A stretch of 64,000 nt of DNA from an uncultured Clostridia bacterium (GCA_944412495.1 CALYBL010000020.1:1-64000), one strand, 5' to 3'; counted from the first letter of the stretch, positions 7,899-16,091 are shown. The notes: generated from the letters alone by a model not told the origin. Numbers and translations: made by a program.

Positions 7899-8598
7899 TC
7901 GCCACCCTCCTTATACACCTAAATCCCACATTTGAATTACGATTAAGCCCTTCGTTTAGCAGAGGGCATTTTAGATGTGAATCGTTTGCACATGGCCCGC
8001 CTTGTGCATGCCAAAAGTCGGGAGCACGGTAATAACTGCCGCCACGCAGCAGCATAAACCGATGCATGCCATCATCATAAAGCTGCGTCATTTCCCACGC
8101 ATTGCCGCATAAATCTAAAATGCCGTATTCATTCTTGCCGGAACCAAAAGTATTTACTGATGTAATGCTGCCGTATTCATCAGCATTAAGTTTAGATTTA
8201 TCATATTCGTTACCCCAAGGCCATTTAAGGCGTCTACTTCCCGATGCAAAATATTGCCATTCTATATCGGTAGGTAACGACTTATTATAAAAATCTGCAT
8301 AAGCGCACGCATCATTGTAGCTAATCCACACTACAGGTTTGTCCATATCTTCTTGTGAAGGCTTCATATTCACCCAATGTCGCAAAAAATTGGCGCTATC
8401 TTTTGGAATATAGCCGCTTTGCTTTAAAAAGTCATAGTACATGGCATTCGTCACAGGATATTTGTCCACATACATAGACATGACCTCGGCCCATAAAGGA
8501 CCGTGATCACATTGACAATCTCCCTCCATAATTCTGTGTAGTACTCTGTAAATAAATCCTCCGCCTGGAACAAAAATTTCTTCCTGCTTTATACACAT
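7891..8598 (-). CDS. SUMF1/FGE-fold protein lacking the catalytic cysteines
   Basis: The 235-residue protein has the hallmarks of the formylglycine-generating-enzyme-sulfatase fold: 'PVTNAMYYDFL', 'PVVWISYNDACAYADFYN', 'LPTDIEWQYFASG', 'WPWGNEYD', 'GILDLCGNAWEM', LRGGS (184-188) and GFRC near residue 223. In true FGE a copper-binding Cys pair lies between the GGS and GFR motifs in an S-Y-x-C-H/C-Y-R-Y-R-C context. Here that loop reads SYYRAPDFWH, so the key Cys is missing. No sulfatase is nearby. It is therefore not likely to make formylglycine and may be a different non-haem iron or binding protein. It overlaps the glycosidase-like gene by 8 bp. Confidence 0.8.
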   Translation of the reverse strand: MCIKQEEIFVPGGGFIYRVLHRIMEGDCQCDHGPLWAEVMSMYVDKYPVTNAMYYDFLKQSGYIPKDSANFLRHWVNMKPSQEDMDKPVVWISYNDACAYADFYNKSLPTDIEWQYFASGSRRLKWPWGNEYDKSKLNADEYGSITSVNTFGSGKNEYGILDLCGNAWEMTQLYDDGMHRFMLLRGGSYYRAPDFWHAQGGPCANDSHLKCPLLNEGLNRNSNVGFRCIRRVANE

Positions 8599-8648
8599 TT
8601 TTAATAACCTGCCTTAAATCAAAATTTAACACTGCAGCTTATTTTATG

Positions 8649-8662
8649 TTAACTTTAGTTAA
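8649..8662. promoter_or_regulatory. Palindrome, possible operator
   Basis: TTAACTTTAGTTAA is a 14-bp inverted repeat with a 2-bp centre. It lies about 55 bp upstream of the SUMF1-like/glycosidase-like pair in an AT-rich stretch that could hold the promoter. The position fits a repressor site, but no regulator gene is adjacent. Confidence 0.35.
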
Positions 8663-9432
8663 ATTAAGTTATAAATTACTCAAGCTTCGGCATAAAAAGG
8701 CATCTTATTGACTCACTTACAAAATTACCTGTTTATATTTTTCTAATTATAAAAGGCTTAAGTAGTAAAGTCAATATATCGATAAAATAATAAATAAACC
8801 GGTTCTCTGAACGTGAACTGCGCCCAGGCTCAGCCTATATTCAGATATTAGTATGCTTTCGTGCTTATATAATAAAAAAAGCTTAAGCCCGAACGAGAAT
8901 ACGCGTCCAAACTCAGTCTGCGAGAGCCATATGAAAAAGATATTTTCGGTATTTCGACGGTGGAGTTGAACTTTCGAACCCGCAAAAAGTTGGCAACACA
9001 TCCGAGTGCCAGCGGTGCGGGATACAGCGAGGATTTGTTGGCGCAGCGGGCGACGATTAGTAAGGCTGTTTATCCGCCGCAACCAGAGCCGGGCACCGCA
9101 AGAGGAAGCGGCAGTGAGCCGCCGTGAAGGTGTTTGGGTCCGAACAGACGAGCCGAACGTGACTTTTTGCGAAAAAGGAGGAGCAGCGGCGTGAGTGCGC
9201 TCTGATGTGCAAAGGTGAAAAAAAGAATCGCCTGCCATTTTTTGAGGATAATTTGAACGCTCGTGTGTGATAGTATTCATTAGGCGAATATAAATCATTA
9301 ATGAATGGATAATGAATATGTAAGTTCTTGTACAGTTTCATTGTTTTTAGGATATGTTCTTGTACCAGTATCATTCTCAAGAGTCATACCTAATTTCTGC
9401 ATAATATTAGATGAAGCGGTAGCTGTTGTTCG
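8663..9432. other. Gene-poor stretch with tRNA-terminator repeats
   Basis: No convincing gene is seen: open frames here have no ribosome site, no recognisable family and run through the repeats. The stretch includes two tRNA-terminator-like hairpins (8797-8925) and a tRNA-end-like piece (8926-8990). From 9000 to 9432 I see nothing recognisable. Confidence 0.55.
8797..8990 (-). repeat. tRNA-end/terminator repeats, copy C
   Basis: On the minus strand there are three parts. First comes AGTTCAACTCC, an acceptor-like CACCGTCGAAA and AAAATATCTTTTTCATATGG (8926-8985). Then a hairpin CTGAGTTTGGACGCG / TTCGGGCTTAAG with a T-run follows (about 8878-8925). Last is another GGCTGAGCCTGGGCGC hairpin (8797-8840). 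The same arrangement occurs behind tRNA-Ala at 33355 and at 11590-11806. Confidence 0.55.
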
Positions 9433-10185
9433 TTAATATGACACATTGGTTACATCCCGCTTTCTATTTGAGTTTCTCTCTAATTTAGAAATACTTTTCA
9501 GTTTGCTTTCTACTTCAATAATTGTCCTACAATAATTGATTGTTTTATCCGAGGTAGGCGTATGTAACAATATTGGCACGATCCCTGCATTAGTTGCACC
9601 TTTTATGTCCGCTTTCATATTGTCGCCAACCATTACACATACTTCAGGCTGGTGCAAATAATCTAATACATATTGAAATGCCATAATATTAGGCTTTTCA
9701 TATCCAATTAAAGCTGAGGTGAAGCATTCATCTATCACATTCGAGAATCCTAATTTACTAACAATATCAGGCAGCTCCGGAACATGATTAGATAAAATCA
9801 CATTAATCCATCCTGATTTTTTTATTCTATCAAGGGTTTCTATGGTATTAGGAAAGATTTTATACCGTTTTTCATCGATATAGATTTCGTGTGTTTTCTT
9901 TGCTAAAATAATGGCATATTTTTCGCCTATTCCTAATTTCTCAAAAATCGTTTTTAAAAATCCTTCCATATGATTCCACCACGCATCGGGAGATGACAGT
10001 TCTGGATGACCTTTTTCAGGTTCATGCCAAGGGAACCCCGTGCTTAAAAACGGCTTAATGCAATTAATAGATATATCGTGATGTTCGAATAATTCATCAA
10101 GGGCTGCTAACATCGTACCGCTCCATAAGCCTTCATGAAGCACTAACGTCCCATCGAAATCCCAAATAACAGTCTTTGTTGGCAT
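9433..10185 (-). CDS. HAD-superfamily hydrolase
   Basis: The 250-residue protein has all four HAD motifs: I, DFDGT at residues 9-13 (nucleophile Asp9, acid/base Asp11); II, 'VILSNH'; III, the Lys in 'GYEKPN'; IV, 'MVGDNMKADIKGA'. The insertion between motifs I and II fits a C1-type cap, as in phosphoglycolate phosphatase or pyrophosphatase-like enzymes. It removes phosphate from a small metabolite that cannot be named. ATG 10185 was chosen because an in-frame GTG at 10197 lies within the ribosome site AGGTGG. It stands alone in a repeat-rich zone. Confidence 0.85.
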   Translation of the reverse strand: MPTKTVIWDFDGTLVLHEGLWSGTMLAALDELFEHHDISINCIKPFLSTGFPWHEPEKGHPELSSPDAWWNHMEGFLKTIFEKLGIGEKYAIILAKKTHEIYIDEKRYKIFPNTIETLDRIKKSGWINVILSNHVPELPDIVSKLGFSNVIDECFTSALIGYEKPNIMAFQYVLDYLHQPEVCVMVGDNMKADIKGATNAGIVPILLHTPTSDKTINYCRTIIEVESKLKSISKLERNSNRKRDVTNVSY

Positions 10186-10570
10186 TCTGATAACCACCTA
10201 CTTTCTAAACACATCCACCGCATTTTGTGATATTATAATCTTCCCCCTCTACACAAAAAAACAACAATTTTTGTTATGATAATATCATATTATATAAAAA
10301 CAGTAAAGAAAAAGCGCGATTTTATGAAAAATTTATCATATGAAAAAGGACTCTGTTCCGCAGGGCGTCCCGCAAAAAGTTGGCAGCAATGCATAGACGC
10401 ATTGATCGTGTTTGTAAGCAAACGACACTAGTGCCCCCCGGCATGTATGGCTGTTATGAAATAGGTACCTGTTGCCAACACAGTCGCAAAACTTCAAAAT
10501 AGAAAAAGTGCGGTTACCTAATTGCTGACCGCAGATCTGGAAAGGTAGCTCTAAATTCAGAATAAAAAAA
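10186..10570. other. Intergenic stretch, no gene seen
   Basis: The first part holds the probable promoter zone of the HAD gene (AT-rich, 10250-10320). The CCCGCAAAAAGTTGGCA block at about 10369-10386 also occurs at 8979-8995, next to the tRNA-end-like repeat there. TATGGCTGTTATGAAAT at about 10445-10461 recurs at 49850-49867. Otherwise nothing recognisable. Confidence 0.5.
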
Positions 10571-10623
10571 GGATGACAGTATTTTAAACAGCCCACAAAA
10601 AACTGTTCAAAATACTGTCATCC
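10571..10623. repeat. Long inverted repeat hairpin
   Basis: Two 21-nt arms (10571-10591 and 10603-10623) pair with a single G-U-type mismatch around an 11-nt loop. The left flank is AAAAAAA, so on the minus strand the hairpin is followed by a T-run and can terminate the GNAT transcript. The arms are unusually long for a simple terminator. Confidence 0.75.
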
Positions 10624-10631
10624 GATTATTT

Positions 10632-10692
10632 GTGAGAGCCACATAAAAAAGATATTTTTGCGTTTTCGGAGGTGGGAGTTGAACTCACGTAA
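10632..10692 (-). repeat. tRNA 3'-end-like remnant, copy A
   Basis: On the minus strand GTGAG-TTCAACT-CCCAC forms a T-arm with 4 of 5 stem pairs, followed by CTCCGAA, which looks like the 3' strand of an acceptor stem. CCA is missing. It is followed by the family tail ATATCTTTTTTATGTGGCT. No complementary 5' half of a tRNA was found next to it. Confidence 0.5.
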
Positions 10693-10702
10693 GGGAGATT
10701 GG

Positions 10703-11257
10703 TTATTTGGAAAAATACTGCTCTCTGGTAATTAACAGTTCAATATTATCGTTTTCTTTGTTGTATTCTTTAAAACCAGCGGCAAGATGTGTTCGAACAG
10801 CAGCCATCCGATTCACTTCAAAGCTATTGTGAACGGCACCAACATTTAAGTTCACAAAGGCATACTCTAGAAGTAATTTCAATGCTTCGACCGCATAACC
10901 TTGTCCTCGAAATTTAGCCTCTAAAACGATTCCCATTTCGTGCCACGGTGCAGTATCACTTTTATGGACATTAACCTCACCAATAAATTTGCCATCATGA
11001 ACTCGTGTTATATAGGCATAAAATCGTTCTGGTTCTTGACCAATGAACCAGTCGTACCAGTTTTTCCATTGCTCTTCGGGAAAATCAATACAGCCGCTAT
11101 CTTTGTGATATCCTCTAAAGTCCAAATCATATCCCTTATTATAGTCCATGGTCGCAGCATCATTTAGCAATTGTTGTCGATACCATAAATCACGGTATTG
11201 AGGAACGTACAATTTTAATCGACTATATAACACAAAACGACTCTCCCATTCCCGCAT
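10703..11257 (-). CDS. GNAT-family N-acetyltransferase
   Basis: The 184-residue protein fits the RimJ/RimL-like branch of GNAT acetyltransferases. Conserved elements are 'MGIVLEAKFRGQGYAVEAL' (acetyl-CoA pyrophosphate loop RGQGYA at about 136-141) and 'EVNRMAAVRTHLAAGF' in motif B. The N-terminal segment with repeated Trp/Tyr is typical of the family. It transfers an acetyl group from acetyl-CoA to a protein N-terminus or small amine; the target is unknown. The ribosome site for ATG 11257 is weak, so the true start may be inside. The long hairpin at 10571-10623 lies downstream. Confidence 0.8.
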   Translation of the reverse strand: MREWESRFVLYSRLKLYVPQYRDLWYRQQLLNDAATMDYNKGYDLDFRGYHKDSGCIDFPEEQWKNWYDWFIGQEPERFYAYITRVHDGKFIGEVNVHKSDTAPWHEMGIVLEAKFRGQGYAVEALKLLLEYAFVNLNVGAVHNSFEVNRMAAVRTHLAAGFKEYNKENDNIELLITREQYFSK

Positions 11258-11589
11258 ATTATATAATATTTCATAAAATTATATCATTATTTAGTATAAA
11301 AATCAATTGCTTTGCAGAGCAAAGCTATCAATTCTCTTCACTTGGTTCTCTTTTCACTGGAAGCGACAATCTTCTGATCGAAAATTGTCGTTTCTTTTTA
11401 TGTGACCATTACGGAGTAGATATTTTTAAAGAACGTACAACAACGAAAAAAGCTGCATTTTGAGAAATCAAAATGTAGATTTTAACTTGGGAAGCGTTGA
11501 AAAAAAGATACCTGCCCCAAACGCGGACACAAAAAACAACTCACCCCACGAAAATGAGGTACGCGTCTTGGGAGCGGCAGCTTGCCGCT
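11258..11589. other. Intergenic stretch with two hairpins
   Basis: No gene is seen. A hairpin CGACAAT/ATTGTCG (11364-11390) is followed by TTTCTTTTT, a terminator-like structure on the plus strand. CTGCATTTTGA/TCAAAATGTAG (11453-11478) is another stem. No plus-strand gene lies upstream, so these may be leftovers of deleted genes. Confidence 0.5.
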
Positions 11590-11806
11590 GGCAAGAGACA
11601 ACAAAAAAGATATTGAGCCGTTTCAGTGTATAGACGTGAACCCGTGTAATTTCTTGAGGTTATAAAAAACAAGATTAACACCGCGGGCGATGGAGTAAAA
11701 TAAAAACCGAGCCCGGAACGCGAACACGCGTCCAGGCTCAGCCTGATGTGAAAGCCACATGAAAAAGATATTTTCAACTTTTCGGAGGTGGGAGTTGAAC
11801 CATTGA
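11590..11806 (-). repeat. tRNA-end/terminator repeat, copies B and E
   Basis: Read on the minus strand: GGTTCAACTCCCACCTCCGA (tRNA 3'-end-like, 11780-11800); tail ATATCTTTTTCATGTGGCT; terminator hairpin CTGAGCCTGGACGCG / CGCGTTCCGGGCTCGG (11707-11744) with T-run TTTTTATTTT; then ACTCCATCGCCCGCGG and AAATTACACGGGTTCACG. From the hairpin to about 11590 this is a nearly identical, inverted copy of 33357-33508, which lies directly behind tRNA-Ala. It is best read as spacer and terminator DNA of a lost tRNA gene or cluster. Confidence 0.7.
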
Positions 11807-11916
11807 GTAAAACAAGGCCTTAGAAAACAACAAGAGAAAAGTGTTATGGAACAAGTACTTTGGCGATCTGTATTAAATCAGACACAGGAGCGAATTTCCT
11901 CGTTTTATTGTTCTTA

Positions 11917-13773
11917 TCATTCAATATACCACTTTTCAGATATTTTAGCATTTTCACTATCTGGTTTTGGGGATGCTTGCTCAAACTTAGTTAGCGTCGG
12001 AAGATTTATTGCGGTACCGAATACAAGTGCATGTCCAGTTTGCAAGTATGTAAGTCTATCGATCATTCCCTGATTAATATAGGGAACCATTTTGGAAATA
12101 TATTGAAGATCGTCTGGATTTTGTACACGGTGGATTATGAAATTGCTACACTGAGAAACAACAGTCTTTGATAATTCGCTTGGACGTTGAGATGAGATAC
12201 CCATTAACAGTCCAAATTTTCGTCCTTCCTTTGCAATACGCTCGAAAATGTTATATCCGAGTACCCCATAATTGCTTTCATTTCTGACAAATCTATGTGC
12301 TTCTTCGATTATAAAATTTATTGGCATAGTAGCTTTACTATCCATTTGCTTAAGATAATCAAGAAGAAGTTTAGCGAGAACCTTTGTAACTACTTCGGCA
12401 GACGAATCATCAAGCAAGCTTATATCAATATTCACTATCTGATGTTCGCCAAGAAGATTATTAACATACGCCTCAACCGACTCAAACTCTGTTTTCGTTA
12501 ATATCTTCCCTTGTATGCCGTCATTCAGCGCTTGCAGCCGTGTGATAAGTGTTGATGTATATTCTTGAATTCTCTGAGAACTTATGCTCCCCTCATAGAA
12601 AGTAGCAAATTGAACGGCCTCAAGGAATTGTTGCATTGTATATGTCACTTGCTTTGCTACGGAGAGAGAATCGGCAAGATCGTTTTTTATAAAAGATTGC
12701 ACAAATTTAATAGCAGCCTCTTCATTTGTGAACGCCCCATAGTTCATTGTAATTGCTCTTCTAAGGGTTGTTGCTCCATCTATAGGGATATCCAAGTTAA
12801 TTGCATCAGTATGAAATGTAGTCAACACTCCTTTTACTTTATCAGACTTGGATGCAGAAGTATCCGAGCTGTTGATAATTCCAAGCACAGTGCTTGCCAA
12901 AATATGATTCTTTACATCATCGTTGTGATTATCAGGGTCAAAAAAATTCCGTGCAAGATCAATAGCCCGTTTCAAAATAGGAACTTGTGTCTTTTCAGTT
13001 GCATGAAGTAAAATTGCCCAATCATCAGCAGTCAGTGACCATACAGGAATCTCTAAACGATTACATTGCTTGCTGCTTTCTGACGCAACAAGGCATTTTA
13101 CTTGGATTTGTGGATTAACCGCAGTAATCGAAGAAAAAGCCTGAGCATATTCGCCATTAGAATCTATGATGACAAACTTCGCTCCACGTGCTGAGTAGTT
13201 TGTCTTCAAGAAAATTCTCTGCAATATGGTAGCAACCGTGTTTGATTTTCCGGCACCCGTGTTGCCAAATACAGCAAAATGGAAGCCGAAGAACCGATCT
13301 ATGTTTATCTTGACTGAATAATCTGGAAAAATCACAGACGAACCAATGGAAAGCAATTTAGCTCTCGTCGAATCTTCTACCTCCTCTATAAATTCTTCTT
13401 CGTCTAAAACTTCAAGCATTGTAATCAGATCATTTTCGGAAATGATATTGACCTCTGAGAAAATGAGGGGCATTTTTGAAACGCCAAAGAAAAATTTATT
13501 TGATATAATTTCTCCGATTAGGTTAATATTGAGCTGGCGGTTGCTGTTCGGTTTGCTCATTGGCTTACTGGTAAGCAAGGGCTTTTCTTCAACACCCGTA
13601 ATCTCACCAATAATTGTTCGCCCAATATCATAGATGGAAACGTATGAACCTACCTCACCAACGAATCGGATCCCATCCATTGTATTTATATAATTTCCAA
13701 GAGACTCATACATCTCTGCAACAATACCTCGCTGACTTATGGAGACTAATTTTCCAATGCTACGACTATTCAT
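11917..13773 (-). CDS. herA: HerA-type ATPase/translocase of a SIR2-HerA system
   Basis: The 618-residue protein has a HAS-barrel N-terminus (about 5-60), Walker A GNTGAGKS (170-177), Walker B FIIEEAHRF (487-495) and HerA-type arginine motifs 'GISSQRPSEL' (Arg530) and 'FIIHRVQNPDD' (Arg549). HerA proteins form hexameric rings that move DNA. Partnered with SIR2 proteins they form anti-phage complexes (SIR2-HerA, also called Nezha). The start overlaps the SIR2 gene by 8 bp, so the two are translationally coupled. No NurA nuclease, the usual repair partner, is nearby. The family is certain; defence is supported by context and known homologous pairs. Confidence 0.92.
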   Translation of the reverse strand: MNSRSIGKLVSISQRGIVAEMYESLGNYINTMDGIRFVGEVGSYVSIYDIGRTIIGEITGVEEKPLLTSKPMSKPNSNRQLNINLIGEIISNKFFFGVSKMPLIFSEVNIISENDLITMLEVLDEEEFIEEVEDSTRAKLLSIGSSVIFPDYSVKINIDRFFGFHFAVFGNTGAGKSNTVATILQRIFLKTNYSARGAKFVIIDSNGEYAQAFSSITAVNPQIQVKCLVASESSKQCNRLEIPVWSLTADDWAILLHATEKTQVPILKRAIDLARNFFDPDNHNDDVKNHILASTVLGIINSSDTSASKSDKVKGVLTTFHTDAINLDIPIDGATTLRRAITMNYGAFTNEEAAIKFVQSFIKNDLADSLSVAKQVTYTMQQFLEAVQFATFYEGSISSQRIQEYTSTLITRLQALNDGIQGKILTKTEFESVEAYVNNLLGEHQIVNIDISLLDDSSAEVVTKVLAKLLLDYLKQMDSKATMPINFIIEEAHRFVRNESNYGVLGYNIFERIAKEGRKFGLLMGISSQRPSELSKTVVSQCSNFIIHRVQNPDDLQYISKMVPYINQGMIDRLTYLQTGHALVFGTAINLPTLTKFEQASPKPDSENAKISEKWYIE

Positions 13774-14905
13774 TATTTACCCCCGCTTCGAATTTTCTGA
13801 TCAATTCGTTTGACGGTTGCATTTGAAACTCTTCAACTACATCAGGATGTATTGTTGGAAGTACGAGTTCCACAATGTTCTTAAAATAATGTATTTTGTC
13901 CTCTGAATTGATTACTGTAATACGCGAATCGTTTAGTGCAATCAACTTGTCAATATTTCTGCTCTGTCCAAATACTACCAGCCGGAAAGAAGGGACAGCC
14001 AGGGCATTCAAAATAATTCGATTAATATGATCATCGCCGAAACTATATCCCATGACAATTAGAACGCCGTTCTTCTGAACCAGCCGATTTTCCATTACTC
14101 TAAATAAGTCAGAATACGGTGTCATTAGCGTAGTTCGATCTTTGAGCGGTGTTGGATAGATCATTACTGTATCATCATCTGATATAGACTCATAGTCCCG
14201 TTCCCATACTTGTTCATCTTTTCGTACCCAAGAAATCGAGCCGTGTATTTTTACGAGATTAAAAAAAGATGATAATCGTTCCCACACATCGCGGCTGAGA
14301 TTCATGTTATCTACATACATGTAGTTATAACTTGAAGGTGAAAATTTTCGCCTGTATGTTCCAGTAAAACCGTTATTGTATGGAAAACCAAGTTCATCAA
14401 GAGCCATTTCGTTGAAAAGATCATAATTTGTGGTAAATATACTGATAGGAGTTTTTCTTGTCCGTTGGGTAATCTTAGCGTAAAAATCCTTATATATAGC
14501 TTTTACTTCCATGCTGGTCAACCCCGAAAGAATGCTCTTTCGAAGATAGCTACGCACATTCTTAGCTTTCTCCTTAGCTTGCGCATCCATTTCAACGATC
14601 TGATTTACTATTTGAACTGCGCCTAACGCCTCAATCAATTTTTCAAGATTCTTATCAAAGCGTCCATTCATTTCTTTCCCTGCAATATCAAAGTCTGGCT
14701 TTTCGGAAAAGAACCCATCATATATTGCAGCCATGCCTGGTATACCGGTTTCTCGTCCATCAATTATATTACTCGAACATCCGGCACCAATTAAGAAGCT
14801 TAGATTATCAATTTGGAGGAACTGAGCCACCTCATTACGCAGTTCCTCAAGCGATATATCTTGCTTTTCTTTTCCCCTATAACAAAAAATGCTTTTGTCG
14901 GTCAT
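13766..14905 (-). CDS. SIR2-family NADase of a SIR2-HerA defence system
   Basis: The 379-residue protein has the SIR2 NAD-binding elements FLIGAGCSS (37-45), TTNYD (158-162; Asn160 is the expected catalytic Asn), KIHGS (219-223; His221) and GYSFGDDHIN (286-295). This is the SIR2_2-type defence branch, not a histone deacetylase. Related proteins hydrolyse NAD+ when phage infection is sensed and so stop phage growth. All key residues look intact. The ribosome site GGAGG lies 7 nt before the ATG. It is the first gene of the pair, 183 bp behind the KilA-N gene. Confidence 0.92.
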   Translation of the reverse strand: MTDKSIFCYRGKEKQDISLEELRNEVAQFLQIDNLSFLIGAGCSSNIIDGRETGIPGMAAIYDGFFSEKPDFDIAGKEMNGRFDKNLEKLIEALGAVQIVNQIVEMDAQAKEKAKNVRSYLRKSILSGLTSMEVKAIYKDFYAKITQRTRKTPISIFTTNYDLFNEMALDELGFPYNNGFTGTYRRKFSPSSYNYMYVDNMNLSRDVWERLSSFFNLVKIHGSISWVRKDEQVWERDYESISDDDTVMIYPTPLKDRTTLMTPYSDLFRVMENRLVQKNGVLIVMGYSFGDDHINRIILNALAVPSFRLVVFGQSRNIDKLIALNDSRITVINSEDKIHYFKNIVELVLPTIHPDVVEEFQMQPSNELIRKFEAGVNNE

Positions 14906-15088
14906 GCCGATTCCTCCATTTAATAATTCGCTGATGTTTTTATCTTGCTCTTGTATGTCAATTTAAACATTTTTCTTCAGACTGTCTTCTGTCTTAAATG
15001 ATAAAAATAGTTTTTGGAATTTGAAAACAAATTAAAATCTTTAAATCTTGCATATATTACATAACTGTAATAACCACAGTATGAAATA
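14906..15088 (-). promoter_or_regulatory. Presumed promoter region of the SIR2-HerA pair
   Basis: This 183-bp gap separates the KilA-N stop from the SIR2 start. On the minus strand it contains TTGACA at 14961-14956, a perfect -35 element, but the -10 region 17 bp later is poor. It may be a weak or activated promoter. No clear terminator is seen, so read-through from the KilA-N gene is also possible. Confidence 0.35.
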
Positions 15089-15694
15089 CTATAATGTGAG
15101 CTCATCGTCCGTCTCAATCCTTGAACCCATAAAATACTTCAGCACTTCATATCGAAACTGCATATCATTCCACATTTCAAAATCAAAAGCAATAAACGGA
15201 TGAGCCATTGTGCCCCCGTTTTTACCCCGTTTGGATTCAAGTCCGATAGCATTCACAGTTTCAATCCATCTCTTTGGAGTCAGCGTATAGGACGGCGAGC
15301 GAACATCTTTCAGCAGCTTTTGAAAAGCTTCCTCATTAAATTGCTTGTTGTTATTGCGTTCCCATTCTCCAAGAAACTCAATCGTATTTCTGCTACGAAG
15401 CCAACTTTGAATCAGATAACTCGGATTGTTTGGTTCAAACCTTCTTGCAATATCTGTCAGTGATATAGGTTCATCCGTCGGACGCAAATATTTGTATACT
15501 GTCTGTTCCAGAAAAGCATTCATTTTAGGCTCATATATAGGCGACTCTCCTTTACTCATAGCATCAAAGAGAGTATCGCGGATTTTTTCCCATTCCTCTG
15601 GATGAAGTTCAAATTTATTATTCACACGTTTTAAGAACTCTTCACGTGTTATAGCATAAGCCCATAGTAGTTCTGTTCTTGTCGCTCGTCCCAT
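15089..15694 (-). CDS. KilA-N domain protein
   Basis: The 201-residue product has a KilA-N DNA-binding domain over about residues 75-195: 'PISLTDIARRF', 'NTIEFLGEWE', 'LTPKRWIETVNAIGL', then 'GGTMAHPFIAFDFEMWND' and 'FRYEVLKYF'. KilA-N proteins are common in phages, plasmids and defence islands, where they act as DNA-binding regulators or anti-repressors. The N-terminal ~70 residues are unassigned. The reading frame overlaps the recombinase-domain gene by 46 bp, in another frame. AGAGG lies about 10 nt before the ATG. It could regulate the SIR2-HerA pair; this is inference from position. Confidence 0.8.
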   Translation of the reverse strand: MGRATRTELLWAYAITREEFLKRVNNKFELHPEEWEKIRDTLFDAMSKGESPIYEPKMNAFLEQTVYKYLRPTDEPISLTDIARRFEPNNPSYLIQSWLRSRNTIEFLGEWERNNNKQFNEEAFQKLLKDVRSPSYTLTPKRWIETVNAIGLESKRGKNGGTMAHPFIAFDFEMWNDMQFRYEVLKYFMGSRIETDDELTL

Positions 15695-16044
15695 TCATCT
15701 ACATCCTCTGTACTTCGATTTGGATTTCGGCAATTGCTTTCTTTTAAACTTTCTACAACTTCAAACATCTCGTGACTAACGATACCAAAGGTGTATTTGT
15801 AGTTATTTAATAACTTATTCAAAACGTCTCGACTCCATTTTTCTTTCCCAGACGGAGAGGGTATCTTTGCTTCAAATAAGTAATGCTGGATATTCTCTAA
15901 ACTGTTTCCATTTAAATAAAGCAAGAATATCATTTCAACCACTTTCGCCTTGTCCGGTATCGTTTCAATGATTCCGTTGCTATTTCGGCGGAATCCATAA
16001 CAAACTTTACCGAAAATCTTCGATTCAATATAAGACAACTTCAT
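15649..16044 (-). CDS. Serine-recombinase-domain protein without catalytic domain
   Basis: The 131-residue product matches the 'Recombinase' DNA-binding region of large serine integrases: 'GKVCYGFRRNSNG', 'AKVVEMIFLLYLNGNSLENI', 'IPSPSGKEKWSRDVLNKLLNN', 'YKYTFG'. The N-terminal resolvase domain with the catalytic serine is absent, and so are the zinc-ribbon and coiled coil. It nevertheless has its own promoter and ribosome site (AAAGGA, 9 nt before ATG), so it looks like a real short gene rather than simple debris. It could be a DNA-binding regulator or a remnant of the integrase that brought this locus to tRNA-Ser. Confidence 0.7.
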   Translation of the reverse strand: MKLSYIESKIFGKVCYGFRRNSNGIIETIPDKAKVVEMIFLLYLNGNSLENIQHYLFEAKIPSPSGKEKWSRDVLNKLLNNYKYTFGIVSHEMFEVVESLKESNCRNPNRSTEDVDEWDERQEQNYYGLML

Positions 16045-16062
16045 ATCACAATTTCCTTTCTA

Positions 16063-16091
16063 ATTGTATCATTAATTTGTGGGTTTTACAA
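16063..16091 (-). promoter_or_regulatory. Sigma-A-type promoter, minus strand
   Basis: On the minus strand TTGTAA (16091-16086) and TACAAT (16068-16063) are spaced by 17 bp. It starts the recombinase-domain/KilA-N transcript, ~20 nt before the start codon. GTGGGTTT occurs twice on the plus strand here (about 16079 and 16110), one copy within the spacer and -35 region, and may be a binding site. Confidence 0.6.

Noticed and set aside
7891..8598. Calling the SUMF1-like protein a sulfatase-activating formylglycine enzyme
   Set aside because: The copper-binding Cys pair is absent and no sulfatase gene is near.
8771..9380. Open frames of 175 and 107 residues in the gene-poor zone
   Set aside because: They run through the tRNA-end/terminator repeats and show no family resemblance or ribosome site.
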